Shown here in pieces: positions 32,109 through 45,161 of a DNA stretch of 64,000 nucleotides. Within the stretch, counting starts at the first letter, position 1. Every line of letters starts with the position of its first letter. Made by a program: the position numbers and the translations under genes. This DNA comes from Mesorhizobium onobrychidis (GTDB lineage Bacteria > Pseudomonadota > Alphaproteobacteria > Rhizobiales > Rhizobiaceae), in NCBI RefSeq assembly GCF_024707545.1, contig NZ_CP062229.1:3391501-3455500 (forward strand), given 5' to 3'. The notes under the pieces were generated by a model. The model was not told the origin of the DNA. It did not search any database and saw only the letters and a list, made by a program, of their open reading frames with translations.

Positions 32109-33035
32109 ATGAAAAGCAAGCACGTGGCCGTCCTTCTGGGTGGATTCTCGTCCGAGCGGCCCGTGTCTTTGTCCTCGGGGAAAGCCTGTGCTGATGCGCT
32201 TGAGAAGGAAGGCTACCAGGTCGCTCGCGTCGACGTCTCTCGCGATGTCGGATCGGTGCTGGCTGAGCTCAAGCCTGATGTTGCCTTCAATGCGCTGCAT
32301 GGCCCTTTCGGCGAGGACGGCACCATACAGGGCATCCTCGAATATCTTGCCATCCCCTACACCCATTCCGGCGTGCTCGCCTCGGCGCTTGCCATGAACA
32401 AGGAACAAGCCAAGAAGATCGCCAAGTCTGTCGGCATCCCGGTTGCCGAATCGAAGGTGGTTAATCGCTTCGCCATCCAGAACAAGCACCCGATGAAGCC
32501 GCCCTATGTCGTCAAGCCGGTCAACGAGGGGTCGAGCTTCGGCGTCGTCATCGTGCACGAAGGTCAGTCGCATCCGCCGCAGGTCATCGGTTCGCCCGAC
32601 TGGAAGTATGGCGATACCGTCATGGTGGAGCGCTATGTGCACGGGCGGGAATTGACCTGCGCGGTAATGGGCGACGTGGCTCTCGGCGTCTGCGAGATCA
32701 TCCCGACCGGCCATTCCTTCTACGACTATGATTCAAAATACGTCGCGGGCGGATCAAAACACGAATGCCCTGCAAAAATTTCACCGAATATTTACCAAAA
32801 AATACAGACACTGACGCTCAAGGCTCACCAAGCTATCGGCTGCCGGGGCGTTTCCCGGTCGGACTTCCGTTATGATGATCGACACTCCGAGAACGGCGAA
32901 ATTGTCTGGCTCGAGATCAACACTCAGCCGGGCATGACGCCGACATCCTTGGTGCCTGAAATCGCCGCGCAGGCGGGACACTCGTTCGGCGATTTGTTGA
33001 GTTGGATGGTGGAGGACGCTTCGTGTCTGCGTTGA
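32109..33035 (+). CDS. ddl: D-alanine--D-alanine ligase
   Basis: 308 residues, ATP-grasp enzyme of the DdlB length. Supplies D-Ala-D-Ala to MurF. Seen: [79 protein letters not shown] (omega loop) and [20 protein letters not shown] with the metal ligands. Its 3' end overlaps the start of ftsQ by 13 bases. Confidence 0.96.
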   Translation: MKSKHVAVLLGGFSSERPVSLSSGKACADALEKEGYQVARVDVSRDVGSVLAELKPDVAFNALHGPFGEDGTIQGILEYLAIPYTHSGVLASALAMNKEQAKKIAKSVGIPVAESKVVNRFAIQNKHPMKPPYVVKPVNEGSSFGVVIVHEGQSHPPQVIGSPDWKYGDTVMVERYVHGRELTCAVMGDVALGVCEIIPTGHSFYDYDSKYVAGGSKHECPAKISPNIYQKIQTLTLKAHQAIGCRGVSRSDFRYDDRHSENGEIVWLEINTQPGMTPTSLVPEIAAQAGHSFGDLLSWMVEDASCLR

Positions 33036-33964
33036 AGTGGGGACAGGGCAAGGGGAAGGGCGTGGCCTGGCCGACGCTGTTCGGTGTTTCGTTGTCGTTC
33101 GACCATTTCGTGCTGCCGCGTCTGCTTCGCCGGCCGGCGCGCGTGCTGGCGCGTCTGGGCGAGGACGACTTCGAGGCGCCGCCTTTTTCCGCAGCCATGT
33201 TGTCGGCGGCGCTGCTTGTATCGGGCAGTGCCTATGGCGCCTATCTCGGCGGACATGTCGACGGCATCGTCCAGGGCATCACCGCCCGCACCGGCTTCGC
33301 CGTCGACCAGATCAAGGTCGTCGGCAACCGCGCGACCTCCGAGATCGACATTCTCGACAGGATGCAGCTCGATGGCTGGACGTCGCTGATCGGCTTCGAC
33401 GCCGAAGCCGCGCGGGAACGCATAACCACGCTGCCCTGGGTCGAGGTTGCGGCGGTGCGCAAGGTCTATCCGCACACGCTGGAGGTGCGCATCGAGGAGC
33501 GTGAGCCCCTTGCGCTCTGGCAGCAGGGCAGCGAGCTTTCCGTCATCGAACGGTCCGGCGCCGTGATCGCGCCATTCTCCGGCGGCAGGCAGTCGCTGCT
33601 GCCGTTGATCATCGGCACCGGCGCGCCGGCCAAAGCGCCCGATTTCCTGGCCAGGATCAAAAAATACCCAGAGCTTGCCGCGCGGGTCAAAGGCTATATC
33701 CGCATCGGCGAACGGCGTTGGGACCTGAAGCTGGAGAACGGCATCACCGTCAAGCTTCCCGAGGATGGCGAGGACCAGGCGATCGCCGATCTGGTCAGGA
33801 TGGACCGCGAGAACGGGCTGCTGACGCGCGACATCGCCGCCGTCGACATGCGCCTTTCCGATCGCCTCGTCGTCCAGTTGACGCCGGAAGCGGCGACGCA
33901 GCGCGAGGCTGCGCTCAATGAAAAGCCGAAAATGCCGAAGCGCAAGGCGGAGACGAAGATATGA
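33023..33964 (+). CDS. ftsQ: FtsQ, cell division protein
   Basis: 313 residues from GTG at 33023, chosen because GGAGG lies at 33011-33015, seven bases upstream; the ATG at 33002 has no such site. A long cytoplasmic N-terminus, one membrane segment ([21 protein letters not shown]), then a POTRA domain ([23 protein letters not shown]) and the FtsQ beta domain. Scaffold of the divisome through FtsL/FtsB. Overlaps ftsA by ATGA. Confidence 0.95.
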   Translation: MSALKWGQGKGKGVAWPTLFGVSLSFDHFVLPRLLRRPARVLARLGEDDFEAPPFSAAMLSAALLVSGSAYGAYLGGHVDGIVQGITARTGFAVDQIKVVGNRATSEIDILDRMQLDGWTSLIGFDAEAARERITTLPWVEVAAVRKVYPHTLEVRIEEREPLALWQQGSELSVIERSGAVIAPFSGGRQSLLPLIIGTGAPAKAPDFLARIKKYPELAARVKGYIRIGERRWDLKLENGITVKLPEDGEDQAIADLVRMDRENGLLTRDIAAVDMRLSDRLVVQLTPEAATQREAALNEKPKMPKRKAETKI

Positions 33965-35268
33965 GCTGGCTTGGCGGCAACAGCGATGCCTCGTCGCGCC
34001 GGTCCGGCATCATGACGGTGCTGGATGTCGGTTCGAGCAAGGTCTGCTGCGTCGTGGCCAAGCTCAAGCCGCGCGAGGACGGCATGCTGCTGCGCGGACG
34101 CTCGCATCGCATCCAGGTGATCGGCATCGGCCACCAGAAATCGCAAGGCGTGAAATCGGGTGTCGTCATCGATCTCGACAGGGCCGAGCACGCCATCCGT
34201 CTTGCCGTCGATGCCGCCGAGCGCATGGCTGGCCTGACCGTCGATTCACTGATCGTCAACATGACGGCGGGCCGGCTGAAGAGCGAAAGCTTCTCGGCAA
34301 CCATCAATCTCGGCGGCCATGAGGCCGACGAGGCCGACATCAAGCGCGTGCTTGCCGCCGGCGCCAAGCAGGCGCTGCGGGCCGAGCGCGAGGTGATCCA
34401 TTCGCTTCCCGTCGGCTTTTCGCTGGACGCCGAGCGCGGAGTGCGTGATCCGCGCGGCATGATCGGCGATCAACTCGGCGTCGACATGCATGTGCTGACG
34501 GGTGACGCGGCGCCCTTGCGCAATCTGGAGCTTTGCATCAACCGTTCGCACCTGTCGGTCGAGCGCATGGTGGCGACACCCTATGCCAGCGGGCTTGCCG
34601 CACTGGTCGACGACGAACTCGAAATGGGTGCAGCCTGCATCGACATGGGTGGCGGCACCACGACGATCTCGGTGTTTTCGGAAGGCAAATTCGTCCATGG
34701 CGACGCCATCGCCATCGGCGGCAACCACGTCACGCTGGACATGGCCAAGGGCCTGTCGACCTCGCTCGACGCCGCCGAGAGGCTGAAAGTGATGCATGGC
34801 TCGGCGCTGCCCGGCAGTGCCGACGACCGCGACCTGGTCTCGATACAGCCGATCGGCGAGGATGGCGAGGTGCCGCTGCAGATACCGCGTTCGGTGATGA
34901 CGCGCATTATCCGCGCACGCATCGACGAGACGCTCGAACTGTTGCGCGACCGGCTGAACAGGTCCGGCTACGGCAACGCCGTCGGCAAGCGCGTCGTGCT
35001 GACCGGCGGCGCCAGCCAGCTTTCCGGCCTGCCCGAGGCAGCGCGCCGCATTCTCGGACGCAATGTGCGCATCGGCCGTCCGCTCGGTGTAGCGGGCTTG
35101 CCCGAGGCGGCCAAGGGGCCGGCTTTCTCGACGCCGGTCGGGCTTCTGATCTACCCGCAGATGGCGAATTTCGAGAGCCATCCGGCGAAAGGAATTTCTG
35201 GTCTCAGGATGACCGGAACGGGCGGAAAACTGCATCGAATGAGTCAGTGGTTGAGAGACAGTTTTTAA
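33961..35268 (+). CDS. ftsA: FtsA, actin-like divisome protein
   Basis: 435 residues. Tethers FtsZ to the membrane. Actin-fold phosphate loops: VLDVGSSKVCCVVAKL near the N-terminus and CIDMGGGTTTISVF in the middle; VVLTGGASQLSGLPEAA is the adenosine motif. The C-terminal MSQWLRDSF is the amphipathic membrane-binding helix. Overlaps the ftsQ stop; 67 bases before ftsZ. Confidence 0.97.
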   Translation: MSWLGGNSDASSRRSGIMTVLDVGSSKVCCVVAKLKPREDGMLLRGRSHRIQVIGIGHQKSQGVKSGVVIDLDRAEHAIRLAVDAAERMAGLTVDSLIVNMTAGRLKSESFSATINLGGHEADEADIKRVLAAGAKQALRAEREVIHSLPVGFSLDAERGVRDPRGMIGDQLGVDMHVLTGDAAPLRNLELCINRSHLSVERMVATPYASGLAALVDDELEMGAACIDMGGGTTTISVFSEGKFVHGDAIAIGGNHVTLDMAKGLSTSLDAAERLKVMHGSALPGSADDRDLVSIQPIGEDGEVPLQIPRSVMTRIIRARIDETLELLRDRLNRSGYGNAVGKRVVLTGGASQLSGLPEAARRILGRNVRIGRPLGVAGLPEAAKGPAFSTPVGLLIYPQMANFESHPAKGISGLRMTGTGGKLHRMSQWLRDSF

Positions 35269-35335
35269 ATTGACGGGGACAGCCCCATAGGCGGCCGCAG
35301 CGGCGAAGCGGCGGGAAAGGCAAAGGACGGAGACA

Positions 35336-36988
35336 ATGACCATCAATCTGCAGAAGCCGGATATCACCGAGCTCAAGCCGCGTATCACCGTGTTCGGTGT
35401 CGGCGGCGGCGGCGGCAATGCCGTCAACAACATGATTACCGCCGGCTTGCGCGGCGTCGAGTTCGTGGTCGCCAATACCGACGCGCAGGCGCTGACCATG
35501 TCCAAGGCGGACCGCCTGATCCAGCTCGGCGCGCATGTCACCGAGGGCCTGGGTGCGGGATCGCAGCCGGAAGTCGGACGCGCGGCGGCGGAGGAATGCA
35601 TCGACGAGATCGTCGATCATCTCTCTAACACCCATATGTGCTTCGTCACTGCCGGCATGGGCGGCGGCACCGGCACGGGGGCCGCGCCGGTTGTTGCTCG
35701 TGCTGCCCGCGAAAAGGGGATCCTCACCGTCGGCGTCGTCACCAAACCGTTCCATTTCGAAGGCCAGCGCCGCATGAAGACGGCGGATCTGGGCATCGAG
35801 GAATTGCAGAAATGCGTCGACACCCTCATCGTCATCCCCAACCAGAACCTGTTCCGGCTGGCCAATGACAAGACGACCTTCGCCGACGCTTTCGCCATGG
35901 CCGACCAGGTGCTCTATTCCGGCGTCGCCTGCATCACCGACCTGATGGTCAAGGAAGGGTTGATCAACCTCGACTTCGCCGACGTCCGCTCGGTCATGCG
36001 CGAGATGGGCAAGGCGATGATGGGGACCGGCGAGGCTTCCGGCGAGGGCCGCGCCATGGCCGCCGCCGAAGCCGCGATCGCCAACCCGCTGCTCGACGAG
36101 ACCTCGATGAAGGGCGCCAAGGGCCTGTTGATCTCGATCACCGGCGGCCGCGACCTGACCCTGTTCGAAGTCGACGAGGCGGCGACCCGCATTCGCGAGG
36201 AGGTCGACCAGGAGGCCAACATCATTCTGGGTGCGACGTTCGACGAGGATCTTGAAGGCGTCATTCGCGTCTCGGTGGTTGCCACCGGGATCGACAAATC
36301 GGCGGCTGAAATCGCCGCCGCGCCGATCGCCATCCGCACGGCTCCGCCAAAGCCGGTCAATCGCCCGGCCGTTCCGGTCACGGAAAGCCGTCCGGCGCCT
36401 GTCCAGCAGGGCGGCTACGAGCCACGCGCCGCCGATCCTGTAGCCGAGGCGATCCAGCTTGCCGAGGCGAATGCCGCGGCGATGGCGCGTCCCGCGCCGG
36501 CTGCCCAGGCGGAAGATTTCCGTCCGCAGAGCAAGATATTCCAGGCGCCGCCGGCGCAGCCGCAGCCGATGGTTCAGCAGGTGATGCAGCCTGCGCCACA
36601 GCGCGAGGTGCTTCAGCCGGTAGCCGCAGCGCCCCAGCGCATGCCGCGCGTCGAGGATTTCCCGCCGGTGGTGAAAGCCGAAGTGGAAGCCAAGGGCCGC
36701 CCGGCCGACCATGAGAACAGCGGCCCGATGGGACTGCTCAAGCGCCTGACTAACGGCCTTACCCGCCGCGAAGAGGAGCCTGCACGGCTACAGCCGGCGC
36801 AGCCGCGTGAGCCGAAACTGCGCCAGGCGGCACCCGAAGTGCGCCGCCTTGCCAGCCAGGATCCGCAGCTTTACGCGCCACGCCGCGGCCAGTTGGACGA
36901 CCAGGGCCGGCTGACGCCGCAGAGCAGGGCTGTCCAGGAAGACGATCAGCTGGAGATTCCGGCATTCCTGCGCCGCCAGGCCAACTGA
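35336..36988 (+). CDS. ftsZ: FtsZ, tubulin-like division GTPase
   Basis: 550 residues, longer than in E. coli because of an extended C-terminal linker (about residues 325-535, rich in P, A and Q), usual in rhizobia. Tubulin signature GGGTGTG at residues 109-115; N-terminal [17 protein letters not shown]7 loop [11 protein letters not shown]. The C-terminal peptide [13 protein letters not shown] binds FtsA and other partners. GGAG lies close upstream of the ATG. It forms the Z-ring at mid-cell. Confidence 0.98.
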   Translation: MTINLQKPDITELKPRITVFGVGGGGGNAVNNMITAGLRGVEFVVANTDAQALTMSKADRLIQLGAHVTEGLGAGSQPEVGRAAAEECIDEIVDHLSNTHMCFVTAGMGGGTGTGAAPVVARAAREKGILTVGVVTKPFHFEGQRRMKTADLGIEELQKCVDTLIVIPNQNLFRLANDKTTFADAFAMADQVLYSGVACITDLMVKEGLINLDFADVRSVMREMGKAMMGTGEASGEGRAMAAAEAAIANPLLDETSMKGAKGLLISITGGRDLTLFEVDEAATRIREEVDQEANIILGATFDEDLEGVIRVSVVATGIDKSAAEIAAAPIAIRTAPPKPVNRPAVPVTESRPAPVQQGGYEPRAADPVAEAIQLAEANAAAMARPAPAAQAEDFRPQSKIFQAPPAQPQPMVQQVMQPAPQREVLQPVAAAPQRMPRVEDFPPVVKAEVEAKGRPADHENSGPMGLLKRLTNGLTRREEEPARLQPAQPREPKLRQAAPEVRRLASQDPQLYAPRRGQLDDQGRLTPQSRAVQEDDQLEIPAFLRRQAN

Positions 36989-37261
36989 CCTGTTAACGGT
37001 CCGTAACAGTTGTTAACAGGCAGACAAGAAATTGTTTGCCTGTTAATGTTAAAAGTGCTTGTAAAACAGGGAGTTACGAGACCGTATCCGCTTCGGATTG
37101 CGGTTACAGAGAGTAAGAAACCGTGATTTGGAGACTTCCTGCTGGACCACTATCTTCGCCCCGATCAATTTCGGTTTGCTGGGATTCGGGGAAGTGGCCC
37201 TGCCTGCCGATCAAAGAGCCGCGCCCTTGGGCTAATGAAGCGGACGTAGGCAGTATGGGCT
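36989..37261. other. ftsZ-lpxC gap with TGTTAA repeats
   Basis: 273 bases with no gene. It holds TGTTAAC at 36991-36997 and 37011-37017 and TGTTAA at 37041-37046 and 37047-37052, plus the hairpin described separately. The lpxC promoter should be here; no clear hexamer pair was picked. Confidence 0.5.
37013..37046 (+). terminator. Hairpin after ftsZ
   Basis: Arms TTAACAGGCA (37013-37022) and TGCCTGTTAA (37037-37046) pair perfectly, with further pairing of ACAA and TTGT inside, and a GAAA-type loop. It lies 25 bases after the ftsZ stop. No T-run follows, so it may act as a terminator, an RNA-stability element, or a protein-binding palindrome. Confidence 0.45.
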
Positions 37262-38209
37262 ATGGGGTTTGTTTTGCACGACTATCAGACGGCACTTAAA
37301 TCGCGTGTGACGCTGACCGGCACCGGCGTTCACAGCGGCAATTCCGTTACCGTTCATTTCCTGCCGGCAGACGCTGATACGGGTGTCGTGTTCCAGCTTT
37401 CGAATGGAAGCGAAGACCGGGAGTTCCGTGCGCTCGTTTCCGAGGTCGGCGCCACCGATCTCTGCACTATGCTCGGCGATCCGGCAGGCGAGCATATCGC
37501 CACCGTCGAACACCTGATGGCCACCCTTTTCGGGCTCGGCATCGACAATGTCGTCATCGAGATCGACGGCCATGAGGTTCCGATCCTTGACGGCAGCGCC
37601 GTGGCGTTCGTGGAGGCCATCGACCAGGCGGGCATCGAGACGCTGCCGGTCAAGCGCCGCTATATCCGGGTGGTCAAGCCGGTTCGGATCGAGAACGGTG
37701 CCTCCTGGGCGGAGTTTAGGCCCTATGACAGCACGCGCTTCGAAATCGAGATCGATTTCGAAAGCCCTGCGATCGGCCGTCAGCTTTTCGCATCCGACAT
37801 GAACGCCGACATTTTCCGCCGCGATATCGCGCGGGCCCGTACCTTTGGTTTCATGAAGGACGTCGAGCGGCTGTGGGCAGCCGGCTATGCTCTTGGCGCC
37901 TCGCTGGAAAACTCCCTGGTGATCGGCGACGACAACCGTGTGATCAACATGGGAGGCTTGCGCTATCCCAACGAGTTCGTGCGCCACAAGACGATGGACG
38001 CCATGGGCGATCTGGCGCTGGCCGGCGCCCGGTTCATTGGCTGCTTCCGTTCCTATCGCGGCGGCCACAGGCTGAATGCGGCAGCGCTGCGCCGCCTTTT
38101 GTCGGACCGTTCGGCGTTCGAGATCGTCGAGACGACACGCCGCGAGCGCGGTCGTACCGCCGAGATGAGCGCCGTCTATGCGCCTGTCTACGCGCCCTGG
38201 ATGATCTGA
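37262..38209 (+). CDS. lpxC: LpxC, UDP-3-O-acyl-GlcNAc deacetylase
   Basis: 315 residues. Committed step of lipid A synthesis, zinc-dependent. Seen: TLTGTGVHSGNSV, the first zinc histidine H84 in VEHLMATLFGLGIDN, EIDGHEVPILDGSA, RTFGFMKDVERL, and H242 and D246 in FVRHKTMDAMGDLALAG. Placement right after ftsZ is standard in proteobacteria. The ATG at 37262 gives the family N-terminus. Confidence 0.97.
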   Translation: MGFVLHDYQTALKSRVTLTGTGVHSGNSVTVHFLPADADTGVVFQLSNGSEDREFRALVSEVGATDLCTMLGDPAGEHIATVEHLMATLFGLGIDNVVIEIDGHEVPILDGSAVAFVEAIDQAGIETLPVKRRYIRVVKPVRIENGASWAEFRPYDSTRFEIEIDFESPAIGRQLFASDMNADIFRRDIARARTFGFMKDVERLWAAGYALGASLENSLVIGDDNRVINMGGLRYPNEFVRHKTMDAMGDLALAGARFIGCFRSYRGGHRLNAAALRRLLSDRSAFEIVETTRRERGRTAEMSAVYAPVYAPWMI

Positions 38210-38237
38210 TTCTTAACGTTTTTCGGGTTTTATGGCT

Positions 38238-38273
38238 GCCGGCCGGTGTTGCATGAATGCATCATTGGCCGGC
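38238..38273 (+). terminator. Hairpin between lpxC and bamD
   Basis: Arms GCCGGCC (38238-38244) and GGCCGGC (38267-38273) enclose a smaller TGCAT-GA-ATGCA hairpin. It lies 29 bases after lpxC and may end or process its transcript; there is no T-run. Confidence 0.4.
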
Positions 38274-38412
38274 GAAATCACGCAAGTGTGCAGGCTGCGC
38301 CAGGCCGCCACAAAAATGTGCGATTGGCCGGAGATAGCGTTGCCGGGCACGGCGATTATGGTTATGCCTGCTGCCGACGACTGAAATGACGCCGAAAGGG
38401 CGGAATCCAATC

Positions 38413-39282
38413 ATGTTCTTCAAGCGAATTGGTCAATCGAAAGCGCCGCATCGGGCTGTTTTCCTGGCGCTTTCGGTGGTTGTTCCACCGCTGTTCCTGT
38501 CGGCCTGCATGTCGTCCGAGAAGGATGTCGACCTGTCGACCTATGTCGAGCAGACCGAGCCGGCCGACGTTCTCTACAATCAGGGTCTCGCCAATCTGAA
38601 TGCCGGGCGCCTGCAGGAGGCGAGCCGCAAATTCAGTGCCGTCGACCGCCAGCATCCCTATTCCGAATACGCCCGTAAATCGATGGTGATGGGCGCCTTT
38701 GCCGACTATCGCCAGGGCAACTATACCGAGGCGATCGGTTCGGCCAAGCGCTATCTCACGCTTTATCCGTCGACCGACGACGCGGCCTATGCCCAGTACA
38801 TCATCGGGCTCAGCTATTACCGGCAAATCAGGGATGTCACCCAGGACCAGAAGGAAGCGCGTCAGACCGTGCAGACGATGCAGGATCTGGTGACGCGCTG
38901 GCCCGATTCCGAATATGTCGATGACGCCAAGGAAAAGATCCGCTTCGCCAACGACCAGCTCGCCGGCAAGGAGATGCAGATCGGCCGCTACTATCTCGAG
39001 CGCCGTGAATATATCGCCGCCGTCAAGCGGTTCCGGGCCGTGGTGGAGACCTATTCCAACACGCGTCATGTCGAGGAAGCGCTCGCGCGCCTCACCGAAA
39101 CCTATTATGCGATGGGGCTGACATCGGAAGCCCAGACTGCCGCGGCTGTGCTCGGCACCAACTATCCCGACAGCGTGTGGTACAAGGATTCCTACAAGCT
39201 CCTGCAGACTGGTGGGCTCGAGCCGCGCGAGAATGCCGGCTCGTGGATCGCCAAGGCCGGGAAGCTGATCACCGGCGCCTGA
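38413..39282 (+). CDS. bamD: BamD (ComL), outer-membrane assembly lipoprotein
   Basis: 289 residues from the ATG at 38413; an ATG nine codons earlier is also possible. A signal peptide with lipobox FLSAC, Cys about residue 32. The mature part is built of TPR-like repeats ([24 protein letters not shown] onward, [31 protein letters not shown]). BamD is the essential lipoprotein partner of BamA in inserting outer-membrane proteins. Confidence 0.94.
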   Translation: MFFKRIGQSKAPHRAVFLALSVVVPPLFLSACMSSEKDVDLSTYVEQTEPADVLYNQGLANLNAGRLQEASRKFSAVDRQHPYSEYARKSMVMGAFADYRQGNYTEAIGSAKRYLTLYPSTDDAAYAQYIIGLSYYRQIRDVTQDQKEARQTVQTMQDLVTRWPDSEYVDDAKEKIRFANDQLAGKEMQIGRYYLERREYIAAVKRFRAVVETYSNTRHVEEALARLTETYYAMGLTSEAQTAAAVLGTNYPDSVWYKDSYKLLQTGGLEPRENAGSWIAKAGKLITGA

Positions 39283-39295
39283 GCGGCGCGCCACC

Positions 39296-40966
39296 ATGCT
39301 TTCCAGACTGTCGATCCGCGATATCGTTCTGATCGAGAAGCTGGACATCGATTTCTCGTCCGGTCTTTCGGTGCTGACCGGCGAAACCGGCGCCGGAAAA
39401 TCCATCCTGCTCGACGCGCTGTCGCTGGCGCTTGGCGCCCGCGGTGACGCTTCGCTGGTGCGGCATGGCGCGGCACAGGGCCAGGTCATCGCCGTGTTCG
39501 ACGTGCCGCGCAACCATCCTGCCCGCATGCTGCTTGCCGACAACGCCATCGAGGACGATGGCGACATCATTCTGCGTCGCGTGCAGACGGCGGACGGCCG
39601 TACCCGCGTCTTCGTCAACGACCAGCCTTCCAGCGTGACACTGATGCGCGACGTCGGTCACGCGCTGGTTGAGATCCATGGCCAGCATGACGAGCGTGCC
39701 CTGATCGATCCCGGCGCCCATCGCGAATTGCTCGACAGTTTTGGCGGTCATCTCGGCGCTGTGGGGGCGACCGCCGAAGCATGGCGGTACTGGCGGGCCT
39801 GCGAGCAGGAATTTTCGCGGCACCGCGCCAAGGTGGAAGCGGCGGCCCGCGAGGCCGACTATCTGCGCGCCGCGGTCGCCGAATTGACGAAGCTCGACCC
39901 CCAACCCGGCGAGGAAGCCGACCTTGCCGAATTGCGCGCCTCGATGATGCGGGCGGAAAAGATCGCCTCGGAAATCCACGACGCGCAGGATGTGCTCTCA
40001 GGCCCGTCCTCGCCCTTGCCGCAACTCGCCAGCCTGTTGCGGCGGCTGCAGCGCAAGGTGACCGAGGCGCCCGGCCTGCTCGACGACGTGGTCAAATCGC
40101 TCGATGAGGCGATGCTGTCGCTCGACGCGGCGCAATCGGGCGTAGAAGCGGCACTTCGCGCCACCGAATACGATCCGCGGCGGCTGGAACAAGCCGAGGA
40201 GCGGCTGTTTTCGCTGCGCGCCGCCTCACGCAAGCACAGTGTGGCGGCCGACGATCTGGCGCAATTGCGCGACACGATGGCCGCCGACCTTGCCGATCTC
40301 GACGCCGGCGAGGAGCGCCTGCACGGGCTGGAGAAGCAGGCCGCCGCGGCGCGTGAGACCTATGACATTGCCGCGGCACAGCTTTCGTCGCTTCGCCATG
40401 CGGCGGCGGTCGGATTGACCAAGACGGTGATGGCCGAATTGCCGGCACTGAAGCTCGAACGGGCCGCGTTCATCGTCGAGATGGCAAGTGAGGCCGAGAG
40501 CCGCATGGAAGACGGCATCGATCAGGTCGAGTTCTGGGTTCGCACCAATCCCGGCACAAGACCGGGCCCGATGATGAAAGTCGCCTCCGGCGGCGAACTT
40601 TCGCGGTTCCTGCTGGCGCTGAAGGTGGCGCTGGCCGACCGCGGCTCGGCGCCGACCTTGGTCTTCGATGAAATCGACACCGGCGTTGGCGGCGCGGTGG
40701 CGGATGCTATCGGCCAAAGGCTGGCGCGGCTGTCGAAACGCGTGCAGGTGCTTTCGGTTACGCACGCGCCGCAAGTGGCGGCACGCGCGGCGACGCATTT
40801 CCTGATCTCCAAATCCGGCGGCGCCGATCGCGTCGCCACCGGCATCGCCGAGATGGACCGGGCGGCGCGCCAGGAAGAGATCGCACGGATGTTGGCCGGG
40901 GCGACGATCACCGACGAGGCACGCGCAGCGGCCGAGCGGCTGCTTCGCGAAAACACCGCCGCATAG
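39296..40966 (+). CDS. recN: RecN, DNA repair ATPase
   Basis: 556 residues, SMC-like. N-terminal LSRLSIRDIVLIEKLDIDFSSGLSVLTGETGAGKSILLDAL with the Walker A loop, a central coiled coil, and a C-terminal signature VASGGELSRFLLALK followed by Walker B TLVFDEIDTGVGG. Acts early in double-strand break repair. It starts 13 bases after bamD, the usual neighbour in alphaproteobacteria. Confidence 0.96.
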   Translation: MLSRLSIRDIVLIEKLDIDFSSGLSVLTGETGAGKSILLDALSLALGARGDASLVRHGAAQGQVIAVFDVPRNHPARMLLADNAIEDDGDIILRRVQTADGRTRVFVNDQPSSVTLMRDVGHALVEIHGQHDERALIDPGAHRELLDSFGGHLGAVGATAEAWRYWRACEQEFSRHRAKVEAAAREADYLRAAVAELTKLDPQPGEEADLAELRASMMRAEKIASEIHDAQDVLSGPSSPLPQLASLLRRLQRKVTEAPGLLDDVVKSLDEAMLSLDAAQSGVEAALRATEYDPRRLEQAEERLFSLRAASRKHSVAADDLAQLRDTMAADLADLDAGEERLHGLEKQAAAARETYDIAAAQLSSLRHAAAVGLTKTVMAELPALKLERAAFIVEMASEAESRMEDGIDQVEFWVRTNPGTRPGPMMKVASGGELSRFLLALKVALADRGSAPTLVFDEIDTGVGGAVADAIGQRLARLSKRVQVLSVTHAPQVAARAATHFLISKSGGADRVATGIAEMDRAARQEEIARMLAGATITDEARAAAERLLRENTAA

Positions 40967-41031
40967 CGGAGCTCACGCTCGGCGTTATGGATCGAGTCAG
41001 GATGTGGCTCCATCCTGCTGTTCAGGAATGA

Positions 41032-43313
<2,282 letters not shown>

Positions 43314-43314
<1 letters not shown>

Positions 43315-44006
43315 TGGCCGCTGCATTTAACGGTTTCGGCCAAAAGGCCATTCCCTTCCTCAAGGCACTCGATTTCCATCAGAGCCGGGAGTGGTTTCTG
43401 GAAAACCGCGATCTCTTCCAAAGCGAACTGCGCGACCCGTTCGGCGATCTCGTTGAAACGCTCTCCGAGCGCTTCACGGCAGCGGGGCTGGGTTTGCGCG
43501 GCGATCGCAAGAAGTCGCTGTTCCGGATCAATCGCGACGTGCGTTTCGCTAGGGACAAACGACCCTACAACCGGCATTTGTCGGCGATCCTTTCGCCTGA
43601 CGGCACCAAGATGGAACAGGGCGTGTTCTTCGTCCATATCGGGCTTGAGCGCTGCTTTGCCGGCGTTGCCTGGTGGCAGCCCGGGCCGCCGCTCTTGCTG
43701 GCGATGCGCAACGCCGTCGCGACGCGGCCGGGCGAATTCCGGGCGCTCATCAAGGCGCTGAAGAAAAACCGTCTCGAACTCGATGCGGAAGGTTGCATGA
43801 AGCGAGCGCCACGCGGCTTCGAGCATGTCACGGAGGCCGATCTCGCGGCGGCCATTCGCAACCGGCATTTTGCCGTCCGGCACGAAATCGACCCGGCGGG
43901 AATCCACAGTGCGGCACTGGTCGACGAACTCGTCGATTTCGTCATGCGCGCCAAGCCGCTGCTCGACTGGGGCAGGGCGATCGAAGGCAAGGTCCCGGAG
44001 GAGTAG
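43314..44006 (+). CDS. DUF2461/TIGR02453 family protein
   Basis: 230 residues. The ATG at 43314 has AAGGAG five bases upstream and overlaps the ligA stop by one base, so the two are probably coupled. Seen: GFGQKAIPFLKALDFHQSREWFLENRDLF, LFRINRDVRFARDKRPYNRHLSAIL and FFVHIGLERCFAGVAWWQP, typical of DUF2461. Function unknown; the family is widespread and soluble. Its frequent coupling to ligA in relatives would be worth testing but is not known to me. Confidence 0.87.
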
Positions 44007-44108
44007 AGGCTAGGGCGATCATTTCCGCTGATCGTTTGGCTCAAGCGAATTGGTGTGACAAGGCAGGCGGCGCTACCTACATACGACCATTCCCGAGGGA
44101 GTGGGTCG

Positions 44109-44837
44109 ATGTTAGCGGAAGCAATCTCCGAAAACCGCGCGAAGAGCGATTTCTGGCAAGGCGTGCGGCTCTCGATGCCTGTCGTGGTGGCGTCGGCGCC
44201 GTTCGCGCTGCTGTTCGGCGCTATCGCCGTCGACAACGGTTTTTCGGTGCTGGAAGCCTTCCTGATGAGTGCCATGGTTTTCGGTGGCGCCAGCCAGATG
44301 GTCGGCATCGAATTGTTCGGGCAGCATGTCGCGCCATGGCTGATCGTGCTGTCGATCTTCGCCGTGAATTTCCGCCATGTGCTTTACTCGGCGGGTATCG
44401 GCCGGCGCATCGCACATTGGCCGCTGGTGCAACAGGCAGTCGGCTATTTCATCCTGACCGATCCGCAGTTCGCGGTGGCCGAGCGCAAGGCGGAGGCCGG
44501 CGAAACCGTCGGGTTTGCCTGGTATATGGGGCTTGGCCTCCCGGTCTATGTGTTCTGGGTGACCGAAAGCGCGCTTGGCGCGGTGTTCGGCAAGCTCATT
44601 CCCGATACACATGCGCTGGGCATCGATTTCCTGCTGCCGATCTATTTTCTCGGACTGGTCATGAGCTTTCGCAAACGGCCGCTGTGGCTGCCGGTGGTCG
44701 TCGCCAGCGCTGTTGCCTCCATCATCGCCTACAAGACGGTAGGCTCGCCCTGGCACGTCTCCATTGGCGCCGTGGCCGGCGTGCTGCTCGCGGTCATCCT
44801 GCCGCCCCACCACAGTGGTGTGGAGGCGCGGCCATGA
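44109..44837 (+). CDS. azlC: AzlC, branched-chain amino acid exporter large subunit
   Basis: 242 residues with about six to seven membrane segments. The ATG at 44109 has GAGGGA about nine bases upstream. Seen: VVVASAPFALLFGAIAVDNGFSVLEAFLMSAMVFGGASQMVGIELF and FRHVLYSAGIGRRI, hallmarks of AzlC. With AzlD it exports branched-chain amino acids or their analogues. Overlaps azlD by ATGA. Confidence 0.92.
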   Translation: MLAEAISENRAKSDFWQGVRLSMPVVVASAPFALLFGAIAVDNGFSVLEAFLMSAMVFGGASQMVGIELFGQHVAPWLIVLSIFAVNFRHVLYSAGIGRRIAHWPLVQQAVGYFILTDPQFAVAERKAEAGETVGFAWYMGLGLPVYVFWVTESALGAVFGKLIPDTHALGIDFLLPIYFLGLVMSFRKRPLWLPVVVASAVASIIAYKTVGSPWHVSIGAVAGVLLAVILPPHHSGVEARP

Positions 44838-45130
44838 GCACCACCTTGTGGATCATCATCGCCGGTGCGATCGCCACCTACCTGACCCGCATCGGCGGGC
44901 ATCTGGTGATCTCGCGCTTCGAAAATATCCATCCCCGCGTCGAGGCCGGGCTGAACGCCGTGCCGGCTGCGGTGCTGACCACGCTTGTGGCGCCGGCGGC
45001 ACTCGGTGCCGGGCCGGCGGAATGGGCGGCATTGATCGTCGCCGGGCTGGTCTCGCTGCGCGGCGGGCTTATGGCGATGTTTTTGGCCGGTGCCGCCGTC
45101 CTGGTCCTCGCCCGGCAGTTCGCCGGGTAG
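44834..45130 (+). CDS. azlD: AzlD, branched-chain amino acid exporter small subunit
   Basis: 98 residues, three to four membrane segments (TLWIIIAGAIATYLTRIGGHLV, LNAVPAAVLTTLVAPAAL, ALIVAGLVSLRGGLMAMFLAGAAVLVLARQF). The small partner of AzlC, translated from an overlapping start. Convergent with the aminopeptidase P gene. Confidence 0.9.
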   Translation: MSTTLWIIIAGAIATYLTRIGGHLVISRFENIHPRVEAGLNAVPAAVLTTLVAPAALGAGPAEWAALIVAGLVSLRGGLMAMFLAGAAVLVLARQFAG

Positions 45131-45161
45131 ACGAAACCTGCTACACACGCCTTGCCGAGGA

